Positions 11,701-23,700 of a stretch of DNA of 64,000 nt are shown one piece after another. Position 1 is the stretch's first letter, and every line of letters starts with the position of its first letter. This DNA is from Paracyclopina nana (Eukaryota > Arthropoda > Copepoda > Cyclopoida > Cyclopettidae). The notes under the pieces were generated by a model. The model saw only the letters and a program-made list of their open reading frames with translations, did no database searches and had not been told where the DNA came from. A program made the position numbers and the translations under genes. The stretch is taken from assembly GCA_019096065.1 (NCBI GenBank), contig JAGUCH010000005.1:372001-436000 (forward strand). The letters are read 5' to 3'.

Positions 11701-14700
11701 AGGTATACCACACAATGAGAGAGGTAATTATGCATGAGCTGCAACTATTACACCATGGCTGCCATGTGTATTAGAACAAAAGTCATTAAAACATGACATT
11801 TTAAATATCACATACTATGTACACTTTGCTTGAGTAATTAGGAAGTGAAGGTCATGAGTTTCACCTAGATGCCAACAAGTAGAGAAAAACTTCAAAGGTT
11901 GGAAGCAAAGTTTATAACATGGCAGACATAAAAGGATGCTGGGTATTACCTAATGCACTAAGTTGGTATGTACTGAAAAACTTTCAAGTGCAAAAGGCCA
12001 TAAACTTGGGCGTAACCACGCACCTTACCAAATTTCAAGCAATTTGGCGGTATGCAAGCATATGGTTTCATAAGAGCTTACCAGTTTATCATATTGCTTG
12101 TAGACTGTGGAAGTGAAATTGATCCCCATGATCCTAAATTCAAGTGGATAATGATAACTTACAAGGTCGTCACATTTTTCAATGTGCCATACCTGTCGAA
12201 GAGAGAATTGTAGCTGCGATTTCCATTTTCCAAGTGGGCATTGACTTCAATTAACAAGTCGGTGATTTTGAACAAGATTTTCCTATATTCGTCTCCTGTC
12301 AGTGGCTGGCTTTGCACCATCAGCGGCTCTAAACTGGGCAAGTCTAGACTTTCCATAAACCTTCAAAATTATGAAATTTACCATCATTGAGTATCTGATA
12401 AAAGTACGCAAAGTATGGAGTACAACATACCAATTAGCGGTTCCTTTTTTCAGCGCATTACAAACATCTTGCTTCAAGTCGTGGCCTTGAGGGTAGCAAT
12501 AATTTGTGACCCTCATCTCACTCAAAAGATGGAAACATCTGAGGGGGAAAACAGAGCCATTACAAAAAAGTGAGAGCACTCTAAAATAAATCAGTGACGT
12601 CAAGAGACAAAGCGAAAAAAACACATTAATTCGAATTGGTTCTCATGAAAAGCTTGCTAATGAGGAAAATGTAGCTATTTAGCTATTCAAAAGAAGAGAC
12701 TTTTTTTGGCCACTCAGAAAGTTTTCTCCTCAATTTGTGGGCATGCACCATAATGTATTCTGAAAGGCCAATACACATACCTTAAGAGGTACTCCAACTT
12801 TTCAAATGCCAGCTTGTTCTGAGGGGTGAAGAGCTTTCTATGATGTTGAATAAGCAATAGTCCATACTCCACAAAATAGCACATGGCCTCACCCAAAGCT
12901 CTCTCCTACACATATGAATAAGATTAAAAAATCAATAGAAATACACATTACAATCAATTGCCAAGTGACCAACTTGTTTACACTCCAGTTACCTCTTCAT
13001 TGGAGAGCAAATCTCTGTCCCAATGTTGCTCCAAGTCTTTGAGGACTTCATGCAGAATTTTGAAATGTATTTGCCTTTTCTCATCTTTGGCTTGCTGAGC
13101 TATGGCTCTCCATTTGAGAGCTGCAATCTGGAGCTCTGTCAAATCTCCCTGGATTGCATGTTGTTGCAAAATTGCACTGGCTTCCTCAGATAATTGACCA
13201 TTCCATTCACTTGAAGAGCCATTCTCCTGGAAGAAGAAGATAATGGACTTGTCTGGGGCTGCCTTACTTACACTAAAGCTATTAGAAGTAAGGCAAGGAG
13301 AAAGTTAGAAGAGGAACACAACATACCTTCAGTTGGCTGAGTTCATGCCTCAGAAATATGGAATAGATCTGCTGATGCTGCCAAATCTCGTTCCACATGC
13401 CTTCTTCCTCACTCAGGCCTCGATTTTCACGAGTGGAGAGCCACAGCTTCAAGTGAATCGACCCTTGAATGTTTGACCTGTTCGACCGGCCTGCAAAGAT
13501 AAACAAAAACAAACTTGGAATTAGGGTAGTCACAAACAGTATTGGGTTCCTCTTGAGTGGAAGAAAAACGTCAATTTTTTACTCCTGAATTTGCTGAATA
13601 GGAAAAAGAAAAAAAATAACAATAATATTTGCAAATAAAAATCCGAATTTTTCGGGAAATGATAAAAGTCAACAGTTTTTTCCTAGGCAAAGAACGCGAC
13701 TTACAAGAGTGAAAATGTCAACAAACGTCAAAAACTAGGGTTGGCAAAAAAGGAGAATTTGTGAAAAATGCAAACTAGGGTTGACCAAAATGTTGAGATT
13801 CGAAAATTAAGCTGTGAATTTGACTTTTGACTTTGAATTAAGGCAGAAAGGCCAAGTTTGGCACTCCCATGGGATCCATTCACCTTCTAACTTATACCAT
13901 CTGTCCAATCCAGTGGCTGGCACATCTCTAACTGGAATATCGATACTTCCCAGGAAGTCATCTTGACCACCCTCACCATTGCGAGCTGATTGGGCCACCT
14001 TGAAAAAATATTATTTTTTACAAACTTTTGAAAATGTCAAAAAAATTAAATTACCAACAACAACAAAAATGTACCAATTATGTTAATCTGTAAGGGACTG
14101 TTCACCTGCTCTAAAAATTTTAATATTAGCCAAATTTCACTAAAATACTTGTAGATTAAAAAACACTTATATTGACTTTTTGCCCTCTTTTTAAGCAAAT
14201 TGGGCCAAACTGATAATGTTTTAGCACTTTCAAGCCCTTTTTGGATAGTTTTGGATAGACTATAATATACTATTTTGCCAAAAGTTCAGCCTTATAATAA
14301 TACTAGTGCAGGTGAATTCAGCCTTTTGCATAATGGCATAATAAATCCGTATAATACCTGCTTAAAGTATCTTCCCAGGCCTCTCATGTTTTTCACTTCG
14401 TTCAATCTCTTCACTGCATCCAAAACTGAAGCTTCATCATCATGATCCCTAAAAATCGGATTATACTGTTTTAGTTTCCCAGCCTTTTTAATAAAAACAT
14501 CCTTCACTAGCAGGATTGCTTTCCAAAAGAAAGATTATTAGCATGGCTCGAGTGTCTGAAGACTTCAAGTCTGTGGACGTCTAAAACTCACCAAATGTCC
14601 AAGTGGAGAATGTCAGTTTGAACATCATCGCAATCACTATGAAAAAATAGGAAAAAAGAATAAGCTTTTTACATTGGAAAATGAGATTGATGAGCTGTCA

Positions 14701-17700
14701 AGACAAAATTGCTACATAATTTCCAAGATCTGGTATGCATGCATAACAAATTAAAGCAATATTGGTATATTAGATGACATTGCCTTGTATCAAGCTGAGC
14801 TTGAAAATCTGAGATGAACTTGATTAGATCAAGATGAGAGCTCAATCTGTAGAGCTACTCAATTAAGTCAAGTTTTAATTGAAAGTTTGGGCTTTCAAGG
14901 TCAAATGGAGATTAGAGGTAAAATTAATATAGGTACATGAGGTCAATACAATATTAATCATAGTAACTTTGGACATACTGAGATGAAAGTGACTCAAAGC
15001 TGAGCCATTTATGGCTCTAAGCTGAGAATTTGCTTAGTCAAAGCTGAGAATTTGCTTAGTCAAAGCTGAGACTTTGCTTAGTCAAAGCTCAGACTTTGCC
15101 TCATCAAAGCTGAGACTTTGCCTCATCAAAGCTGAGACTTTGCTTAGTCAAAGCTGAGAATTTGCTTAATCAAAGCTGAGACTTTGCTTAATCAAAGCTG
15201 AGACTTAACTTAATCAAAGCTGAGACTTTGCTTAGTCAAAGCTGAGAATTTGCTCAATCAAAGCTGAGACTTTGCTTAATCAAAGCTGAGACTTTGCTTA
15301 ATCAAAGCTGAGACTTTGCTCAATCAAAGCTGAGACTTTGCTTAGTCAAAGCTGAGAATCTGCTCAATCAAAGCTGAGAATTTGCTCAATCAACGCTGAG
15401 ACTTTGCTCAATCAAAGCTGAAACTTGAAAATTATTTGCAGAAAAAAGCCTTTGCAGACAGTTGAGACTTGACTTCAAATCAACACTCAGAGCTTCCAAA
15501 TTAGCAGGAAAGAGCAAAAATCCTAATTTTCAACACTGGCTAGCCACCTAGCATGAGACTACCAGCAAAAACTGAAAAATCTTGGTAAGTACTCACAATC
15601 TGAATCTTTCATGCCAGCTAGGTGACAATGTTTTGGGCTTGACACTGGTAGCCCTGATGAATTTAGCTGCCACTGGCCCATTGAAGATCCCATTTGTTCC
15701 AGGGTCAAGAAAAGCATTGAATCCATTGTTGCCATTATTAGAATGGCTCCCAGGTGATCCAGTTGACAAACTATTGGCCAATGGATTGTGGCAGGGAGAG
15801 GATGAGAGTCCAGGACTTTTTGGGGCCTTTTTGGTATCTTTCCTCTTGAAGCTCAGCCTGAAGCTAAGAAAAAAGGCTTTCTCTGTACTTTCTTAATATT
15901 GTTGTGCAAGTCTTGCAGTAGCTACAGCAATTAATTTGTGTCAGTAAATAGATTGGGTTTGCTGCTGCGCATTTTCTTTCTCAGGGAAAGAAGAGCTTGA
16001 CTCACTCAATTGATCTGTCATTTGAACTTGTTTTACCTTCCTGTTTTTCTGGACAGTTTTTCAACTGGCTTTGAGAGGCTTTCAGGCAAAGCACCCAGTG
16101 AATCTCCATCTTCTTGAATATCAACCACATCTGGAGTCCTAAAAAGTAAGTCATGTCAAATTGCTGGATTGATCAAGAAGCCAGCTTAATTTTGCATTTG
16201 GAAACAAAACTTCACTTACTTGATGATTGGTGTTTGAACTCCAAATCCCATCAAGGCTGAGGAAGCTTCGCTGATTGCACTCCAATCAAAACTTCTAAAG
16301 TTAGAGGGTAAAAAAATAATGGAGCATGCAAAAACCATAAAACTTCCTGCTGCACTATAAAACAAGGCAGATTAGCAAACTTTAGGAAAGCTCTAAATAA
16401 TTAGTCTGTAATCAGCATCACCATTTTTTGCTTCTTTTTTTATTTCTACTTTAATTAAAATGTCTAATTAGGTGATGAAAAAGCTCCCTCAGAAAAAGAG
16501 AGAAAGGAATCTGACCAAAAAATCCAGTCAGGAATAGAATTGCCTATTTAAAAGGATTTTTATAAGAAGCTTAGGGTAAAAATTGAGCAAAATTCCAATC
16601 TGGCGCCGTGATGTCTGGCGTTTTCTAACGGTTTTTTCATCCTGGCGCCACTCTACTGTCTGGCAACTTTTGGCCTACTTCAGCTACACTGAGAGTGCGG
16701 AAAATGTGAAAGATAGCAAACTGGGACAAAACTTATTTTCACTCTGGTGAGTACTTGTGCACTTACCCTCTGTGCCTGTGACTAGGGGATTTTTCCCTGG
16801 GTGACCTGCTGGATGGCGTCACTGTGTCCCCGGGCCGAATGCCGAGCATACAGAACGGGTCACTGTAACCGTTGGAATCTTTGGCTTCCAAATTGTCTGC
16901 TTCCACCACGCACACATTGAGGATCACGATTGGAGGCTGAAATAGGAGCATAATACGGTGAAAATAATGGAGAATAAGGCCAAATAGTCTAAGGCCAAAT
17001 AGTCTGCACCCGAATTGTCTAAGGCGTAATAGTCTTAGGCCTAATTACACGAGGCCTAATTTTATTAGACCTAGAAGTCTAAGGCATGATAGTCCAAGGC
17101 CTAACTGTCCAAGGCCTAATTGTCCAAGGCCTAATAGTATAAGGCCTAATTGTCTTTGGCCTATCAGTTTATTTCTAATTGTCTTAGGCCTAATTATTTT
17201 AGGCCTAATGTTAATGAAAAGAATAATAGTCAGATAGTATTAGGCCTAATACATAAGAGGAAAAGGCCTTAAATTGTTAGGCCTAAATGTATAAGAAATT
17301 GAAATTATTAGGCCCCGAGAGAAAATGGCCTAATGGTATAAAGCCTAGGGTCTTAGGCCTAAAAGTTTTATGGCAAATCACTCTTAAAAGCCTAGCTATG
17401 TTTAAAGGCCTGTGATTTACTTACATGATGCTTGAAAACTGTATAAGCTGTGCTCATTTGTCAATTCCTCAGATAATGGAAGACCTAAGGCCACACAAAA
17501 TGTGTCAGCTCTGATTAAGGCCTTCATTTAAATCCGGATGAGAACAAATGAGATTTGCAAAAAGTGCTGCTATTTTTGCAAAGAAAAGTAGGCTTGCTGT
17601 CTGTTGCAATTCCAAGGACTCAACTAAAATAGTGCAAATTACAATTGGACAACTGTTCCAGACCAATTTATCTGAGCTTTGAAAGGTGGGCAATTTTTAA

Positions 17701-20700
17701 CAAAATTGGCTGTTAAACATTTTTTCTTTGAAAGTCATTCCATCCCTTTCAACTTTTACTCTTTGCAATGTTTTCCTCATTTTTTTGCTACTTACAAAAT
17801 TCCTTTTGTTCTTCCCAGCTAAGCAAGTCAGTTACAAAACATGGAACTTGCCTTAGTTACCTTCAAAATGTTAATAATTGGCCCTGTTATAATGGTACTT
17901 TGTTATCTTAAATTGAAGCAATGAGCAATTAATTAGGGCTTTCATTAGCCTTTGTTCATAATTGATACTGCTCTTGCTACACGGTTAGTCAGCTTTTTGG
18001 CAAAAAAAGTAAACATAATATCCACCTTGAAAAATGCAAGCCATAAAAAGGAATACCATAAAAGCTTTTTGCCCTCATAAAAAAATACATGTGTCATGTT
18101 GCTTTTTTGCTCCTGCTGCAAAAAATGAAAGACTTCTGCTGCTGGGAAAAACACTCTTTGTGACTTGCTTTTTCCCCCTCTCTCATTTAACAGAAAAAGG
18201 CCAAAAAAGCATCTTATGTAGTAGGAAATTTTTTTGGTGACCAAAAACTTACCTTTTCTTCTTTGACTTCCTCCATCAATTTTTCATGAGTTTGCTTGTC
18301 AATGTCAAAGGCCTCTTGGGCATACTTAAGTAGTTCTTGCTTTGACAAATGCTTCTTCTCTTCAATTGCCACACTTTGCCACAGTGGGGCCAGAGCTGCA
18401 CTCAGGGCATTTGGCTTTTTCTGCAACTGGATCAGCTGGCTCACTGCACTTTCTCCTGGGCCACCCAACTTGTGTGTAATTGTGTACAGAACTTCCTTGT
18501 ACAGGTTTTCTTTCTGGAAATGAAAAGAAAAACCACATTTCAACAATTCATTGAAGGTGCCATCATGCTTATTTCCTTGCATAGTGCATAGTTCAAAAAT
18601 GGCTTTTTTTGGTAAAATGTATGGAAGCCTAGAATTGTCTGGTTCCTCTGCTAATGGAGGTTTTAACCAGGCATTCAGACATGCAACATTCACTATATAA
18701 TGTGTACTACTGTAGAGCATTGATTGATGTACTATGAAGGAATGTGCTCAATTTGTGCCTCTATCACATCATATTTGGGTGCATAGAGTTTATAACTAGT
18801 GTAGCAGGAACACGGGTATACGGGTGTGTTCTGTGGGCGCCTGCGAGCGCCCCGTCCCGGTGAAACGAATTGTACAGCAGTTAATAAACGGACGTACTCG
18901 AGTAAACATCTCGACTAGTTTCAGTAGCAAGTTCTTCTATCGCTACCTCAAGGGCGCGTGTCATCCTCGGGGGGTCTATACGAACCTCCTACAAGTTGGC
19001 TCGGTGCTGAGGACAACTCCCCGAGTTATCGACACCTTCGCTCCAACAAACCCGCAAATAAGGGACAGCAATATGGCTGAGCAAATAGCCAGATGGGACC
19101 AAAAGGGGCGTGGCAAGGAGCCACACCCGTAGGCCAACACCACAGTCCAAGCAAGACACCGGTGACACCGGCAGCGAGTCGTCACCCTTGCGCCAGTCAA
19201 GCATTCGTGCCAGAATGACCAGAGCACAGCATCCACCCCAGGCCGAGGTCGGGCGCGTCCCTTGAGGCCGTATGCCCGGATCGCATGGAGGTGTTGTGGC
19301 AGTAGGCATCGCGACACTATAGCAGAAAATCGCGAATACGCTGTCAGCCGGCTATCGTACGCCGAGCAAGCTTGTCCTCGGCTGAGGCCGCCACAGAGAA
19401 TGGCGAGCATCACCAGGAGAGCACGGGCCCTCAGGCAGCAAGATCGCTGGACACCTGAGTCGCTAGAATCACCTCGCTTGTCCTCGGCTGAGGCTGCGCC
19501 ACAGAGAATGGCGGGCATCACCAGGAGAGCACGGGCCCTCAGGCAGCAAGATCGCTGGACACCTGAGTCGCCATCACAGCCTCGCCCTCGCAACAAGGCC
19601 ACCATCGAAACCTTGGCAGGGAGGTCACATTTGCAGAAAAACGCGCATTTGTCAGGAACGATTCATGTTAATGATTGCATTAAGATCAATAAACAACAAC
19701 TAACTACACGCTCCCAAATAATTAAAGCGCGCAGCCAGAAAGAAATCAGGCCACGACTATCGATTACCCCGAGAAGTATACCTCGAAGCCGGCCAGCGGA
19801 CCCCAGCGGCGGGCCGCGCCAGGCGAAGGCCGGAAAAGGCTTGGCTCGTGAGGATCGGGGTCAGATCACTGGAGCAATGTATTAATAGGGAAGTTAATCC
19901 CTTGACCCGTGATGGGTCGGCTCAACCGCTATCGCTTAATCCGCTCACGGTCACTTTCGAGATTGATCAGGGCACAAAATATGGCCACAAATGGTCACTG
20001 GAGACCGGCATTGTGTCGCGTAAATACGGTCGCAAATAGACCAAGCCGCTGGCCTCTTTATGGCCCCATTCCCAAGGTTACTCCTAGTAACAGGGAGATC
20101 GACTGCTGTTGCAGCTGCAAGAAGCTGTAAACTAAATCTCGCATCCTGTTGCTAATGAAGCTTCGCATAATAGCTAAATAGCTAAAATTGGCCGCCCAAA
20201 TCACCGGGTCGTAAACCAGATCTTGTAAACAATCTTGAGAGAGAGTCGTTTTAAAACAATTTATCAGAGGGGCCAGAATTCCCCTGCTGGCCATGAGAGC
20301 GGCCGCCGTTGCGCTGATCTGGTGACAATAAAAGAGAGCTGATCGGGGGTCGAGCCCAGTTCTTGAAGCTCCCAAGGCTATTACACCCCAATCTTCTCGC
20401 TTTGCACCATTTCACCGCTGGTAAAACGCAACACTTTCAATTGCTTGTACGCTTAAGCTAACTCCTTCTGTATAGCACAGTAGACATCATGATGCTTCGA
20501 TCACCAAAACAACGCCCATCTTCCGCTGGGACGAAGACCCCGATAATCTCTCCGATCCTGGCCACCTCGCTGCCTCGCGCCGGGAGGAGGTCGAGGTCCT
20601 CGCGCCTTCGGGGCTGGCGGGGCTCAAGGGGCAACTCCCTCGGGGTTGGCGGGCCCAAGGAGGCAATCCACTTGGGGCCCAGGGCGGACCCACCCACGAT

Positions 20701-23700
20701 CGGGCACGCCCACAGGGGGAAGCGCGGCGCCGCTGGCGGGCTTCCGCCGCCTAATTGGCCGGGCCGAACAACGCACCCCGTCAGGAGACATGCAAGCCAT
20801 GATGCTCCAACTCCTTCGTGGTTCAAGCCCAACGGAACGCCGACCTCGAGACCAGACAGAGGGAGGCCGAGTTGCGACAAGTGGAGGCGGAAGCCCGGCG
20901 CCCGAGGCCGAGGTCCGCCGCGGCTCGCGCCGGTCGCAAGCGGAAACTTGAGAAGTTTGAGGACACAGAGGCCGATAAATGGCTCACCTTCCGCCTGCAT
21001 GTAGAGGCCACCTTCTTGGGTTCAACGGCCTCGGAGGCCACCAAGAAAATGGAGATCAAGCACGCCATGGTCGGGTGGCGCCCGGACGGTCAACGAGGTC
21101 GACCTCCGACTGGGTGACGAAGCCTTCACCTTCATGCACCTGCTGGATGCGCATTTAGAGGTTCTTCGCCACCGCCACGTCCTCTCAGGTGGCCCGTATT
21201 GCCTTGGAGACTGCCCAGCAGAAGGCAGATGAAGCTATCCCGCAATGGCATGCCCGCCTGAGGAGCATCTTTGTTCGAGCCAGACCGGAGCTCGCCAAGG
21301 AGGTCGAGACCTACTCCTGACCTCATCCGCATCTTCGTCACCAAGATGCACCGCAAGGACGTAGTGATGGGCCTCGCCCCGGGCACAAGTTCGCCACCAT
21401 GGCCGATGCCCTGGAGGCCGCTTGCCAAGCCGAGTGTTGATGACGATCGGGCAAAGCAAAGGCCGAGTAGCCGCCCTGCATTCCTCGGATGCCGATGCCG
21501 ACATCACTTGTTTCTACTGCGAGAGGAAAGGCCATCGCTGGCCGAGTGCCGCGCCTCGAAAGCGGACAAGCGCAACAACCGTTACAACCCCAAGATCAAC
21601 AAGTGGCACAAAGCTGCAAGCCAACTGCAGCAACGCTCTTCGTCCGCCTCGGGCAAGTGGGGGTCGGGCCAGCCTTCGGACCGAAGCGGTCCTCCGATTC
21701 CAACCAGTCCAGCGGCAAGCAGTCCGCCGGGCAAGCGGCCCAAGGTCAACGAGATCAGTGAGGCCGGCCCTGAGGCTGAGTCGGAAGCTTCCGGGAATAC
21801 GCCGGGCGGGAAACGACTCCGACCAAGTTGTAGAGGGCTCCGCCCGGGTCACGCCAGCATCCCTCATCTTAGCCGCATTAGACCACATCACACAGCATAA
21901 ACAATTTTTAACCCAAGTGCCAGTGCACATCGGCCGCATCAAGACGCGAGCCTTAGTGGACAGCGGAAACAGCTGGCGCACTTGCATCTCTGAGGACTTC
22001 GCTAAGCGACTGGGAGTCCTCCCCCACGGGTTGCGACCCCTGGAGGACATGACCGCTGTGGGCACGGCCCACGCCCGCCATCGGCTGCAAGTGTTGGGGG
22101 AACTCAAGCAGCCTCTACGGGTGCAGTTCGGGAGCACCTCACGTGTTCTCCATCCGCCCGGCAGTGGTGCGCAATTTGTCTATGGACTTCAACCTCTCGG
22201 GGCCCTTCTTGAGCCACCACCGCATCGACCAGCTCCACTCGCGGGGTGCCCTGAGAATTCACGGCCAATGTGTTCCGCTGGTTGGGGCCCTGTCGGCCTC
22301 CAGCCAGCCTTCCCCGGGGGAATACCCAATATGTGTCCTCCGGCCAGCCACTGTCCCGCCACGCAGCACTGCTCTCGTCGCGGCCGTTGCCGCTCTATGG
22401 CCTCACGGCGATGCAAAGCCCGCAGTCCTGGAGGCTGAAGGGCAGTTCGCCGAAGAAACCCAGCTGGCTCCTTGGCTGAACGCCGTGGTGCGACCCTCCG
22501 CAGGAGGCCACCTGCTGGTGGGAATGCTGAACCCACTGGACCACCCTTTGCAAGTAAAGGGGGGCACTCTTTACGGTGTGCTAAGGGAAAACGAGCCCAT
22601 GGAGGCCGCTGCCCTCGCTGCATCCGCACCACACCTCCAAGCTATCCGGGCCGCGGAGCCGCCGCCGGGGCTGCCCCCTGATGTCAGCCCACAGGAGAAG
22701 ATCGAGTTCACGATTCAAGCATTCGGATTGAAAGAAAACGACCTCCTTCGCCGGCATCCCGAACGCCTGAGGGCGGCCGCGTCCCTGCTGGTCAAGGTAC
22801 CTGGGCGCCTTCTCCTTCGATGGTCGCACTGGGCAGACCAAGTTGGTGGAGCATGCGATAGATCTCAAGCCTGGCGCCCGACCGATCAACATAAGGCGGA
22901 GGCCAATCAACCCCAACCTGGAGTCCTCCTTGAAGGAGCAGATCCATAAGTGGTTGGAAGAAGAGGTCATCACCCGATCTCATCCCCTGGTCAGCCCCAC
23001 TGGTCCCCGTGCGCAAGAAGGACGGCAGTCTCCGTTGGTGCGTGATTATCGTGAGCTCAACAAAATCACGGTGGTCGATTCCCACCCCATCGGGACGTGA
23101 GGGACAACCTGAGCCGGCTAGCTCCGCTCCACCGTGTTCTCCACCCTGGACGCGGTGGGAGCCTTCAACGTAGTGCCGATTCGCTATGAGGACGTGGAGA
23201 AGACTACGTTCTCCACTGGGGATGGCTCGTATGCCTTCTTTGAAGATGCCTTCGGGCTCACGAATGCCCCTAAGACATACAGCCGCTTGAACCGCCTGGT
23301 ATTAGAGGGCGTGCCATGGAACGTGGCCCTGCCCTACCTGGACGACTGCTTGGTTCACTCCCCGACTTCGATTCGCACTTGCAAAACCTCAAGATCGTCC
23401 TCCAGGCCCATCAGAAGGCAGGCCTGTTGCTCAAGCCCACCAAGTGCCACCTCTTCCAGACCAGGGTGACTTACCTCGGGCATGTTGTCACCCCGAAAGG
23501 GCTGGAAGTCATGCCAGCTTACATAGATCTCATTCGCAAGTGGCCGCCACCCAACACTCGCAAACTCCTTCGCATCTTCATGGGCAAGGCCAATTACTAC
23601 CGGGCCTTCATCGAGAAATACCAACACATCGGGCCGCGCCACTGACTGCCCGGCTATCCAAGGATGATGGGACTTCTGATACTCAGACCTTCGAACCGTC

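Noticed and set aside
12159..12192. Reading exon 16 through to YGTLKNVTTL with a phase-2 donor
   Set aside because: That phase does not fit exon 17. The alternative frame IEKCDDL fits at phase 0, so a frameshift is the simpler account.
19262..19885. A 207-codon frame in the retroelement leader and its antisense partner
   Set aside because: Both strands are open in GC-rich DNA, the product is Arg-rich without domain signature, and the frame spans the 106-bp duplication.
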